A stretch of 64,000 bases of DNA, taken from the NCBI RefSeq assembly GCF_022539315.1, contig NC_066315.1:103831990-103895989 (forward strand), given 5' to 3'. The position numbers and the translations under genes were made by a program. The stretch is from Serinus canaria. Its lineage: Eukaryota; Chordata; Aves; Passeriformes; Fringillidae. Shown here piece after piece: positions 13,201 to 25,400 of the stretch (positions are counted from its first letter, which is position 1; each line of letters starts with the position of its first letter). The notes beneath the pieces are model-generated. The model ran no database searches. It was given only the letters and a program-made list of their open reading frames with translations, and was not told the DNA's origin.

Positions 13201-16200
13201 TAACAACAGCAGTAAGAACTATCTCATCTTACAAAACAGCTCCTCTCTTCAATTTTTGAAGTGCGGAGCTAAGTACCAAATGGTGTCTGTGTTGATAAAT
13301 GACAAACTGAATCTGAATTTTGACCAGCAGGATGCACTCATTTTACAACAGGCCTTATTTGACTACACTGGTTCATCTGAACAGGTAGACATCATCCATT
13401 AGGAGCTAAACTTAGATCAGCAATTTTGTGTATGGCATGAAATATAGAGATTGTTCCACCACTGCGGATGGGTGGGACCATTAGCACACTGATCTAATTA
13501 TCCCAGATTTGTGGTCTTTATTAAATAGTTCCTGAACTCAGCCTGATACAAAAGAATCTCCTCCCTCAATGAATATGCTGCAAAGTACTCCTGCCACGTG
13601 CTCTGCTGACCCAAATGAAGTCAGGGATTTCCACACTCCCACTTCAGTGCAGCTACTAGGTGGCATATGAGAGACAGATGTCCTCACTTGCAGTCATGCC
13701 CGTGATCTGGAGATCCCTACCCAGGGAAACTTTAGTGCTGGGCCTCTTCCTCCCTTTTTGTGAGAAGCCTGAGAAGCCTCAAACATTACCCAGCACCAAG
13801 GACAGTGCTTATGACACAATTTTAGGATTCTGTGCATGAAAGAACAAAATCTGTTCCTCACACAAATGTGACAATAAACAGCTTTTACAAAGTAAAAGTA
13901 TATCCAGGATGACTGGTAAAAGATGGAAATGTGCTTCCATAACTCCAGACTCCGGTTTTACCTTATTGCTGGCTTTACTTTACTACTATCTTTTCTTTTT
14001 GTAGTAGAAAACTAAAATTCAGAGTGAGACTCATCTCACTATCGCCACTAGCAACAGAAGCATATTTGGTCTGGTAATTCATTTCTGAAGCTGCTGTGGG
14101 GTAGGCATAGTAGTGATTTGTAAAGATACTGTTCTGTCTGACCATGCTGTAACAGAAATCAATTGTTCTTCTGACAGAAGAGGTCTCAGAGGACAAAATA
14201 GTGCAAGATCTTAAATGTATCCTAGTTAACTTTTCTGTCTCTGTGTCTTTAAGAGATGGTAGGAAAAATATAAGTTCAGTTTAAAGAAGGAAGAGGCCCA
14301 CTCAAGTCATCCACAGGTGGTTATGTTTTTTACCCTATCCATCCCACAGGAACAGGGACACCACTGCATAATTCTTTAACCTCTCCTGACAGTATGGTAG
14401 GCAACCCAAAGGACAAAATTGCACCGTGCCAATAGATTGTGAATGCAAGGAAGGTTTGTAATGAATTTTTAAACCCATTTTTTTTGCATCAAAGTCCCCT
14501 TTGGCTTCTGGCAGTTGGATCTTGCAAGAAAGTAGAAATGACAAGTTGAGAAAGATACTAAGAGAGAGCAGGGGCAACAAGGGGGACTGAGGTCGAGCTT
14601 CCTGTGTAAGGAGAGAGGGTGGACTTGAAGATCATCTTAGCTGAATTAAATCACACCAGCAGATGTACTCATACCTGCTGCCAGCTCCACTGAGAAGATA
14701 CAGACATAAAAGATAAACCCAAATTACTTTTTATCAGGTTATGTTGCAAAGTTGAGAGGTGGCATTAGGATGATTGGAGGCTTCTCAGAGCATCACAAGC
14801 CAGTGATAAAGTAGAACATTGCAAATGCAGCAAGCAAAATAGTTCTCTCATCCAAATCTAATGAATTCACTAATCACATTGCTGTAATTTTCTTTCAAGA
14901 TATTGGTAGAATAAGTGGGTACCTAGGGAGCCAGTACTGCTTGTGGAATCCAGAACTTCTGCTGTTCCTTTATTGGTGTGCGTGGGAAAGTGCTTTCCCT
15001 GGATGTATTTATATGCTGGCTTTAAATACTTATATTTACTTGGGGACTCTAAATACTGTTATAAGTGGTAAATTGTCATTAGGTCATCTTCCTGATGCAT
15101 CCCAGATTAAAGCTAATGCCCTTCAGGTGGGTGCTATTAAATTAGCCTACCACCACCTGACAGGTATCCTCTAATCAAAAATGTATTGTCTTCTCTGTTT
15201 AGATCAGCTTTAGTTCCTCCTGGGTAGAAAGATAATCCCATGAGTAGTCCAAATGTTTTCAGATGTATGGAGTTGTGCAGGCCAGAAACAAGCAGGAAAT
15301 TACTTGTTCCCCTTAATTATAACAACAATTTATATTTGAGCAGGACTTTTATTAGGTGGTAAAACTTTGTACTTTGCACTTTTTCTTTGCATAGATAAAA
15401 TTTAAATTGCCAATTTGATGCTGCAACAGAGCAAGTGGTGACAACTTTCTAGGTCTTTTGGTGGTTAAAAGCCTTCTTTAAGGATGTCAACAATTCTTTT
15501 CATAAAGTGGCCAAATTTCCTCTAATGCCCAAATAAGTGACTGCTCAAGAACACTGGGTTGATTTAGGACCGGTTGAACAGGAACTCAGATATCGCACAT
15601 ACAGTTTACCACAGTGGAAACTGGATTGGTTAGGAAAAAAACAGCTGGGCATAGGTTAATTTTTAAGTTCTTTTAAATGGGTTTCTGTTATTTCTTTGTA
15701 TTAGAAGAGACAAAAATGCTGAAGTGCACTTTCTTTGCAACCCATTTTGCGTGTGATGGAGCCCAAGAGTTTGTACAGAAAAAAAGTATGTGCATTTCCA
15801 TTTCTATTTGTGAGTAACAATAGTTTCTTGCCTCTGTATCTTAGACTTATTTACCAAGTATTGTCAAAGAACAATTCTTATTTATTAGATGAGGTATTCC
15901 CTCATCTGTAGTAAGCAGACAGATATTCTGAGTTATTTTCACAAGAATTGTCTAACCCAGGCAAGTCACATAGGAGTATTGTAGTATAAGACGCTCTTCA
16001 GACAAAAGAAACAAGCATTTTGACAATGAGTTAGTTGACAGATGTCAATTTTAAACAAGACTATCACACATTATCCCAAGAGATTGAAATTATTATGGAG
16101 AGCGCATTCAGAATATAGATCAGTTCTCTAAAGAAAAAGGAGTCAGATGCAGCTGAAATGGAAATGGAGGATCCATGCAGGCAATATATCCAGCCTTCCA

Positions 16201-17830
16201 TCCTTTGAAAGAGACTTGACATACCACTGCAGAAAAACATTAATAAAACCACCTAATATGTCCTCTTTGGTCAAAGCCTTTCCCCCTAAAGAATACATGA
16301 AAATAAAAGAAATTTCATAATTCTTTGAGCTGACACAAAGCTTTTCACAGAATCTATGCAAAAGTGAATCTCCAACTATATTGAAAAATTAGTATTTTAA
16401 TTTTTTAATATATAACTACTTGCACACACATATCTCTACAAATCATGACAGTCCAAGTGTGTGCATGTACATAAGTAAATAAGATTGATGAAAACTTTTG
16501 ACATTTCAAATGAGTGAAGGATATTAACCAATCTTCAATACAAAGTGCTAATTTGCTAGACATTATTCCTGAAAATTTATTTTAACTCAGAGAAAATATT
16601 TTATTAACTGAAACTGCAGGTTATTTTCATAAATTTTATTAGGGTCTATTCCATTCCTAAGTTTTGCTTGATGCAGCCCCTCAAAATTTGCCGTGTTGTA
16701 TCTTCAGTAACCCTGACCACTAAGCTACTTCTCTTGTTGTTTCATTAGAGTTATGAATAATAAAGTAACATGGTTTATAAAACACCAGAGAATGATCTTC
16801 AGAAACTCTGAAAATAAAGCATCATTTCCTCAACACCATTCCCAAACATGTAAGCAAGTAAAGAAAACAAATAATAATGGAAGTAATGAATGTTCAAGAT
16901 AGATCTTTCAAGTCAAATGAAAATGGAATATGTTGCAGGAATACTGCACAAGGTCATCCCATTTTTCCTATCCCTAGATGACACAGCCCTGAGATAAAAA
17001 CACTGAGAAGCTTGGGTTAAGGTAGCCCTCTTAAGGCCTGCAGTAGGATTTTATGTTGGGATTTCTGAAGTGAGATCTGTGGCACACAGTTACTACACAG
17101 CAGAGATTTTGCAAACTAAGGCAGGCTTCTTCCAAGAAGCATCCCAGTACTGTCCAGATTGCTGGCCTTCTCCTTTTCTGAATTTTTAGAATCTAGCACA
17201 GAAAAAAGACAAGCTGCTGATGGTATATTTGGAAATCTCTTTGACTGAAAGCATAGACTTTTCCCTTCTTATTCCCCATTCAGATGGCTGGTAACAGGGA
17301 AATAGCTGTCTCATTTCTTCAAGGTCCCTCAGAAGCTGGTCCAGCAGGAAACAAAAGTGAATGGCCCCATTATGCTAAGGGATCATAATTTTAAAAATAC
17401 CGGGGATGCTTTTCTTAGCCAGTAATTGCAAATTCAATTTTAGTACACTGAATGTCAACAGGCTTCGAGGAGCAAGCACATTGCAAGCTGAGTTTGCCAA
17501 GTTCAAGACAATCACAAGTGCTCTTTATTTCTCTGGTCACTCAATAATATTAGACCTCATTAAAGAAGAAGGATTGCATTGCAGAAACTGAGCCCCAGAG
17601 ATAGCATCCACTTACAAATACACAGAAAAACTAAACTTGCAAGCTACCATGGCAGAGTTTTAGCTGCCACCAAATACAGAGAATACCACCTGGTATTCTC
17701 ATTTAATACAGCCTTTCTATTTTGCTATTTATAGGATGTCAAACACAGTCAGAAAGAGTAAAATTAGTAATCAAAAGAAGGATTGTAAAATCAGAATTTG
17801 CAATAACACAGTTTATAGGCTCTAATCCAT
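10207..17830. other. non-coding stretch, no gene seen
   Basis: No transposable element or exon is recognised across these 7.6 kb. The part from about 10390 to 10960 is richer in G and purines than the rest and holds several overlapping open frames on both strands. None of them looks like a protein family, and the overlap on both strands points to composition, not coding. An AT-rich patch lies at about 16380-16420. Confidence 0.6.
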
Positions 17831-18310
17831 AGATTGTAGAATGATTTGGGTTGAAGGGACCTTAAAGACCACTAGTTCCAAGCCCCCTACCACAGTCAGG
17901 GGCACCAACCACTAGACCAGCTTGCTCAAACTGGTCCTTGAATCCTCCAGGGATGGGGCATCCACAGCTTCTCTGAGTGACCTGTTCCAGTGCCTCACCA
18001 CCTTCACAGTAAAGATTTTCTTCCTAAGATCTGATCCAAAGCTACCCACTGTCAGTTCAAAGAATTCTTCTCTGTCCTGTCCCTACGTGCCCTCGGAAAA
18101 AGTCCCCCTCCAACTCCCACAGGACCCCTTTAGGTACTGAAAGATGCTCCAAGCTCTTCCCAGAGCCTGCTCTTCTCCAGGCTGAACAACCCCAGTTCTC
18201 TCCGTCTGTCTTCATAGGAGAGGTGCTGCTGCCCTCTGATCATCTTCATGGCCCCGCTTTGGACTCAACAAGGTCCAGATACTTCCTGTGTTGGGGGTCC
18301 CAGAGCTGAA
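17831..18310 (-). mobile_element. CR1 LINE 3' fragment (about 480 bp)
   Basis: Reverse-complement CR1. From the terminal motif (agattgtagaatgatttggg) it runs through 'gaagggaccttaaagaccac', the block 'ggggcatccacagcttctct', 'cctgttccagtgcctcacca', 'cttctccaggctgaacaacc' and 'tcatggccccgctttggac', to 'gggggtcccagagctgaa'. This block order is the standard CR1 3' untranslated region and the end of the second open frame. It is longer and better preserved than the copy at 9939-10206. It has no coding capacity of its own. Confidence 0.95.
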
Positions 18311-18594
18311 GGCCTGTATTTTACTGCTAAAAGAATAGTATTAATTTTCATTTCATTTTGCAGGGGGTTGAACCTTTTCACCTTAACATCTCAGGGTGCG
18401 TTATGTGACACTCCATCCCACAGCAATCGAAATGCTGCTATGAAATCTCACTGGTATCAAGCACACCAACACTCTGATAGAACATAAATAAAAATGAATG
18501 TGTAAAGAAAGCTCATAGCCCTGTGCTGCACCTGAGGTGTGCTGTCACCCTCACTGCTCACAAGGAGCCGTGCTTGCCCCACCAGAGACAATGG

Positions 18595-18634
18595 CTCTCA
18601 TATTTCTAAACATGCTCTCATGTTTCTAAACATG
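18595..18634. repeat. 20-bp tandem duplication (2 copies)
   Basis: ctctcatatttctaaacatg at 18595-18614 is followed directly by ctctcatgtttctaaacatg at 18615-18634, one base different. This indicates a fairly recent local duplication. Confidence 0.9.
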
Positions 18635-19257
18635 CATATTAATTTATGTCTAAAGCCCCCAGTCACGTGCTACCCATTTCCTCTCTTTCTCATCTTTAAT
18701 TCTGAATGTGGAACCATATTTCATGTCTTTTTCTTTAAATGACAAACTTGCCATTCATTTATAAAGAAATTTTGGGTCCACTGATTTTAGTGAAAACAAA
18801 ACATTGCACCTGGAATGGAGAAAACATCTAGGCTAAAGAAGATTAAGTATTCATATTTGTCTCTGCCTTTCAATAGACATTCTCTCTCCCAAGAGATTGG
18901 GGATCAACCTCTACTTAGGTATCTCATCATTGCCTTTGGCATTAAAACCCTACCCCCTTCAAGCACTGTCTTAGTAATGTTCTTTCTATTCTAAGGAATA
19001 AAAATAACAAGGAAATGAATGATTAGACATGTTATATATGGCATTCAGTGATGGGAAAAATGAGCTGGTAAAAAATCTGCATCATATTTATACTGCTTCC
19101 TCATGCTTACTTTTTTTTTCTTCCAAGAATAAGATGCTTTTCTTTTACATTCTGATGGTGCTTTGTGGCAATCATTATTCAGGGAATGAAGCATTTTAAT
19201 GACTTTAAAATTAATTTAGTAGTCTCAGCCTAGCTCCCAGTGAACACGTGTCCACAT

Positions 19258-19273
19258 AAAAAAAAAAAAAAAG
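19258..19273. repeat. poly(A) tract, 16 bases
   Basis: An uninterrupted A run, visible directly. There is no retroposed body upstream that I can recognise. Confidence 0.9.
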
Positions 19274-19325
19274 GCCCACTAATTGGCAGTCTCATTGGCA
19301 TTCACAGCACAGAAGCCAGGAACTC

Positions 19326-19545
19326 CATAGACTTTAAAGCCAGAAGTGACCATTGTGATCATCTAGTCTGACAGGTCATGGGACTTCTCTGAATTAATTA
19401 TTGCTTCAAATCTCAATAGCTGTGATATACTTCAAGCCTGTTTTTTAAAGCATCCAATGTCAATTTTCAGGCTTCAAGTAATGGAAAATCCACTACAATT
19501 CTCATTTAAGTTAATTTACAGGTTGATTGTACTCCCTGTTAAAAA
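19326..19545 (-). mobile_element. ancient CR1-type LINE remnant
   Basis: The order 'catagactttaaagccagaa', 'gaccattgtgatcatctagt', 'ctgac', 'aagcatccaatgtcaatttt', 'taatggaaaatccactacaa' and 'actccctgttaaaaa' matches, in reverse complement, the 3' region of the old CR1 type I know as abundant in turtles and crocodilians. Short insertions and deletions break the match, as expected of a copy older than the bird-specific CR1 copies in this window. The assignment is from memory of the pattern. Confidence 0.75.
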
Positions 19546-19597
19546 GAAAAAAGAAAAAAATGGTAACTAAAAAGGAAAAAGAAAAGAAAAAAGAAAC
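19541..19597. repeat. A-rich purine tract
   Basis: A run of A with interspersed G (aaaaag/gaaaaa motifs), interrupted only by tggtaact. It abuts the inner edge of the old CR1 remnant and is probably low-complexity expansion. Confidence 0.8.
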
Positions 19598-20792
19598 CAC
19601 ACAGCAAATATCAATTTTCCTTTGAATTTCCATACTATAAACTTTAAAGTTTGTTAACGTCTTACACCTTAGTTTGCTAAAGTGAAGTTTCCTACTTGCA
19701 AATTATTAGGGTGGTATGGACATCAGAACAGGAAGATGCTTTGTTTTTAACATTGTTGTTTAGTTGTTGGGTCATGTGTCCAGGAAATTGGAAATCTATA
19801 TGCAGAGCCTTCCTAATCTTGGGAGCAGTGAACCCACAATGTCCCAGTTGCAAGGCTAACCGCTGCTGGAATCTGAGACTGGACTCTGGAGTAGTCTTCT
19901 TCTGGGAGATGGGTCTCTTTGTTGGTCAAGGACACAGTGTTTCTGAGGGCAAAGAGAAGACACTGGAAAGTTTTGTATTTAGCCTGAAGTGTGAGGCCCT
20001 TAATTATACTACAGTATATAGAATATACATTTTATAATATTAAACTTAATATTTGAATAGTGGAAGAACTCAGAGAAGAGGTTAAAAGTCTGCACAGTCC
20101 TTTCTGTCCCTATCCTCTCTGCCTGCAGAGTGCCGTGGTATTTTTGGTTATAATTCAGTCTATCTTCTTTATAATTTCATCCCTGTATTTCCTGTGTCAT
20201 ACCTATTAACTCAGTACTACTCACTGGATTTTACCTTACAGATCTGGTAGTCTGATATCTTGCATCACCAATTATTTTTTTGTTAAATTGTTAATGTTAG
20301 TTTGCTAATTCTTCAGAGTTAGAATATGACCAGCTAACTACTGGCACTATGATGTTGGAAAGCAGCTCCATCTTTTCAAGGAACATAATTAGACATAGCT
20401 AGTGCTGCATATGCCAGCAATAGAATAAGCAGTTTTTCCAACAGATTGAGTTAATAGGGATTCACCCTAATTAAAAGCTTGAAGTTTTAATGAAAATATA
20501 AAGCCTTTCTTGGGAAAGATCTCTGCTTTGATTCACATTCAAGTCACAGTGGCAGCACAGTTCTTAAGAGACCACCAGCAGAAGTGAGGCTGTTGAACAC
20601 TCCAGGAGCCCTCAAGAGGACCAAGGTATGAAGCTTATAATAAGAAGGCATAGTAGTGGGTCAAGGTCTACCAGTGAATAAATGGTGCATTTGTGCTCTA
20701 ATTAAAGCACTGCTGTTTCTTTCTTTTTTGGCTGCTAGAGTTTATGTGTACCTGCAGCGTGTTAGGGTAGAAACCCTGACCTTAGTATAGAG

Positions 20793-20820
20793 ACAGTTTA
20801 GTTTAAGTAGACTAAACTGT
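20793..20820. repeat. perfect 10-bp inverted repeat (hairpin)
   Basis: ACAGTTTAGT at 20793-20802 and ACTAAACTGT at 20811-20820 are exact reverse complements around an 8-nt loop. A T:G pair could extend the stem in RNA. It is too short for a microRNA precursor as it stands. Confidence 0.9.
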
Positions 20821-21689
20821 ATTTTATTCTATTTGCTCAACTGAAATTTAGGAGATTTTTTTAATGTTTTGTTTGAGGATTTTTTGTGCATAAGATCATC
20901 TTCCCTGTAAGTTCAAAGAGAAGAAAAAGAACATTGAACAGCTTATTACTAACACACACACACTGCCTTGGTGTTAAGAAATTCTTTTTAATAGGTTCTT
21001 TAATTACTTAATAGCCTGGAATAAAGTTATAACCCTTTGGTTGCAGTTATGATTACTGACAGCTAAAATATACAGCTGTGGCAGAGGAAGTGCCTCTCCA
21101 GAAAACAAAGCCTCTGCCTCTGACACTACCCAATACTCCACTTAATTACGTTATCCTTCATTTAGATGGTGATTCTATTGCAACATCTAACAAGGAGAAG
21201 ATATTGCATAGTAATGGTGAGTGGCTAGGACAGCTTCTTGATCAAGGCATTTATTGAATTACACATACTGAGGGTGCAGCTGGATAGTGAAAACTGATGC
21301 TTTCACTAGGTGATGAAATTCTGCTCTGTTGTCTCTTAATACAGACTGTATCCAAGTAAAGACTAAAAGAAGAAATCAGGAGTATAATAGATTACATGCA
21401 CTGTAAGATTTCTGCCCTGATACTTTTATTCATAATATTATCTCTCTTATTATCTTCATGACACTTTAGGATCACTCAGTTGGCCAGGCTACAGATCTAC
21501 CAGTTGTCCCAATTAGGTGAAATCTTCAGTACACCAGATATTAAGCGGAGCTATTAAAAGCTTCTGCTAAGCCATTACAAACTGAACACAAACCATACTG
21601 GGGCATGTGTAAACGCTAACCTTTTAAAGCCAAGTCCATCATTCTCTCCAGCAAGAGAGCTGTAATCCAGGATTTCACAGGGAATGTGG

Positions 21690-22000
21690 CTCTCTGGCAG
21701 TGCCTCTGCAGTGCAGGGCAGGGAGCTGGTTTGCTGTGCTGGCAGCAGAGCTGGGGGTGAGGAGCTAGCAGCACCTGCTTTGGAGCGCTGCCGTGAGCGC
21801 GGCACAGCCGTGCCAGTGCCCGGCCCTACAGCTGCCCCGGGCTCCAGGGACAGCAGGGACAGCAGCCTGGCACCATCTCCTGCCTGGCATCCCATGCCTG
21901 GCATCCCATGCCTGGCATATGGACTGCCCACAAAGGAGCACCCCTGGGCCCTGCTGAGACAGCGTGGCGTGAGGATGGTCTTTGGCGTCCCACAGCAATT
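21690..22000. other. isolated GC- and CpG-rich patch
   Basis: From 21784 to 21842 there are seven CpG dinucleotides in under 60 bp (gagcgctgccgtgagcgcgg and onward), and three more follow by about 21990, in surroundings where CpG is rare. Open frames run through the patch on both strands (116 codons plus, 118 codons minus), which fits GC-rich composition and does not indicate a gene. It could be a very small CpG island, a regulatory element or part of an unrecognised repeat. No TATA box, splice pattern or conserved peptide supports a first exon. Confidence 0.5.
21881..21922. repeat. 14-bp minisatellite (about 2.7 copies)
   Basis: tgcctggcatccca occurs at 21881-21894 and 21895-21908. A third copy at 21909-21922 differs in its last four bases. 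The first two are identical, so the array is young or homogenised. A short cagggacag duplication sits just upstream. Confidence 0.9.
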
Positions 22001-22421
22001 TCAGAAGGCCTTTAGGACTCCCTATTTTAATTAGAATATTAAGCCTGAATGGCCACAGAAGCCAAGGGATAATCCTGGATCAAAGCCAGGAAAGACAAAG
22101 TGGATCAAGCCCAATACAGGCAATCGACACAATCAGCATTGTAATTATTTTAGAATAACATGGCTTAGCAAATAGAGGTGGATTTGAGTTCAGGGACTCA
22201 TATGCTCAGCCTCAGTAGCCATGCAAAAGACCTTTCCTGCAGAACAGACTATTCTGTCCCACCTCTGGGTCTTTTCTCCCTCAGCAGCCAAGACAGCATT
22301 TCCATTCCCCAATGTGCTTTACTTTAAGATAAAGCCCCAAACATCCTGATCTCTGCCTGAAAAAGAAAGGTAATCCATTCCAATGTAACCAGAAAAGACC
22401 TCTCAAAAATTTTTGGGGAGG

Positions 22422-22452
22422 AAGAAATGAAAGGAAAGAAAGAAGGAAAGAA
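22422..22452. repeat. purine (GGAA/GAAA) simple tract
   Basis: A nearly pure purine run built from gaaa and ggaa words, broken by a single T. It is low-complexity sequence. Confidence 0.8.
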
Positions 22453-25400
22453 CATTAAATTTTATGATACAATGGGAGAAGGTAATAAGGAGAACAGCTC
22501 ATGAGAGAATAGCTGAGTCCTCCTAACAAAACACTTCTCAATATTCGGTTTTGGTAGCAGTGACTTCATTTTCAAACATTTGAAGGAAAACTGTGCAAAA
22601 GCTTTAGAATAATGCAAGTTAGGATTAGCTGTTTTATAAGTTAAAGGTATTTGCTTTGCCTTACTCTTGATTCAAGAAAGGCAGAAAAAATTTTATGTGC
22701 ATTTGGTACCCTTTTTCAGTGACACAATCACACACACACGCACAAAGGATCATGACCTCCAAAAGCTTTTAAATAAACACTGTGCAGCCTTCTGGAAGCC
22801 CCACGTGGTTACACAGGGAAAGAAAGACACAGGCAGTGCTGCTCTTCACACTCTTAGGACAAGCATTCAAATGTGACCGCTGAATTTCACTCAGCAGTTT
22901 ACATATATCCTCCAAGGGCCAGTTAATTGACCAAATGAAGCAGTAAAGTCTAATTCCATAATTCTGCGGGAGAGGAGAGTACATGGAAGTCTGACTACAA
23001 TTGCCAAAATCTTGCTTTGAGAGACATATGGCAATCTAGCCCAATTGCATGATGACTGCCAGAAAAATTGTGTTTCTACTTTAAGCTCAGTTCCTGCTTC
23101 ATCATTGTTCCTGTCCCCATGTAGTCATTTACACCTGTGCAAAGTGAATGGAAAGAATTACCAAGTGAGAATGAGAACAATTTATCATTCCTTTCTACAC
23201 CCACAGCAAAGAGGGAGAAGCAGGCACTGAATTTATCAGGTTCAAAAGAGATTGAAAATTCAAACAAAGGTTTTTGTACAATTCTTTTACTAAGGAAATT
23301 AAACACAAAATTGTAGTCTAATACAACATTATCATTTTGAATTTGCCTTCAACCAGGAAATACAAAATTATGCTACCCTTGGCTACATTTTGGACATTGT
23401 GAATGCTATGAACTCCATTAAAGTTCAATGAAGTAATGCATAAACAAAATTAGTTTAAATAGAAAGGAAATTTAAATTTAATTGGCTTAAATAGCCTTTG
23501 TTTGAATTTACATATTTATGCACACAGATATATACACTATTCCTCTCTAAAGTTAGCACAAAATATTAATTGGAAAGGAACAGTGTTCAAACTACAGTTT
23601 CAGAAACATTAAAGTATTATAGCAACACTATCAGAAAGCACTGACTTGCACATAAATTCTCACATATTATTCCATATTGATTCAACTGTTGCAGGAAGTT
23701 TTGTTTTCAAAATCTTTCTGTGACCACCAGGCTGACCTGAAGTTTAATTATATCCTTGAATACAGTGATGCAGAAATTTGACTTTTAAATTATTATATAA
23801 ATAATAAAAATCATCAGAACTTGGAAATCACATACTTTATGAAAATAAGATCACATTTACATGAAGAAGTAATAATACTTCAAATAAAAATGTTTCTTAT
23901 CAGATATTTGAACCTCTGTTTGAAAGTGTAAAGAAATGTGAATTTACAAGCTGCTAAGAACATTCACATTGGCTCTACAAACATTCACAAATGCTCAGCC
24001 TTACTAGGTATAGGATTACTGGAAAAGAAGCATTATAATAATGTCATCATGCAGCTATTTACTTCAGGTATTAAATGTTCTTAGATTTATTTGCAGTTTT
24101 AATTAAGTTTTTACTTTCTGTGGAGCACTCTATACACATCAGAGAATGTATAATGACAGACCTTGATTTTTTTTTTCTGCTGAACACACCATTATTTGAG
24201 AACCAGAAAGAATGGCAATAATGCAGCATGATTTAAATCTGCCTTCCAGCTTTCTTTAACAACAAAAGGAAAAAAAATAGCCTTCTGCAAAACACTTTTT
24301 ATAGATGACAGCCAATTTTTACTAATTAATTCAAATGGCCATGTCTGAGGAAGAAACATGTTTGATAGAATTTAATGTAAAAGATCAGCTCCACACCTCT
24401 AATAAAATAAAATTTTTACTTGCATAAAATTTTCTACATTTGTACACTACTCTGTTATGCAGATTTTTAAAATTTATGTCAAATATTATGTATGAGTAAT
24501 AAAAAAAATTGAGTTTTAAATAAGTAATAAATCTACTAAGGAAATAAGACTACCAAGCCACACTTAAACTATGAAAATTTATCCTGAATTTTTTCCACTT
24601 ATATGTCTTTAAATAGCACTCAAACTGAGCCAATACTAACCCAAAAAGATCTTTCATATTTATGTTATAGAAATTGTTCAGCTCCAAAAAATAGTTTTCA
24701 GAAATGAAGTTTATTTCATATTAAGTCTAGCCCACTTACTGGTTTGATCAACAGTTCCAGGAAATATGTTACTGAGAAATAAAGCCAGTATCCACTCTGT
24801 CCCTGCATTACGAATCTTGTTTGACTCTTCTTACTTTTACTTTCAGAGTAAAAGCTGCCTGTCTCCTCAAACTTCTAGTAGAGATAGAGCATGATAGATG
24901 GCACTAGGAAAATAAAATTAGCCAGCTGATTCTCCCCCCAAGACAAGGGAGCAGAAGGGAAAGTGGCAGCCTGGCATCCTAAAATTGTTGGATGGACTAA
25001 GAGATGTGCATCTATTGATCATTTCTGTCTCAGAGGGTGGTAAGGTCTGTTAGAAGGAAGAGGGATGGATAGCTGGAGAGGAAGCCCAGGCTTCAGCCAC
25101 CCTGAGACAATTTTTTGCACAGCTGAACCTCATGCAGCCACGTGTCCAAGGGAAGGCTAACAGGCCCAAAGAGAGAGCTCTCTCCAAGACAGCTGTACAT
25201 TGCAATAAGTGAGAGTGGAAAGCCATTATTTGGATCATCAATATGAACAGTAACGGAGCAGAATTGAAGGGAAGCTACAAGGTGGCAGAGCATGATGAAT
25301 TTATTGGAAACCCCAGGTTCCATCAGGCACTGCAGTAGAAATGAAGGACTCATAAAAAGGAATGTTAACTAGCATTTTCACACAATTTTCAGTCTTTACT

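Larger units (their letters stand above)
18311..19325. other. non-coding stretch between two CR1 copies
   Basis: Nothing recognisable beyond a perfect-period 20-bp tandem duplication at 18595-18634 and a 16-base A run at 19258-19273. Confidence 0.55.

Noticed and set aside
21575..22034. Open frames of 116-118 codons on both strands in the GC-rich patch
   Set aside because: Low-complexity Ala/Gly/Pro/Ser/Arg composition on both strands follows from base composition. The 14-bp repeat inside is not codon-periodic.
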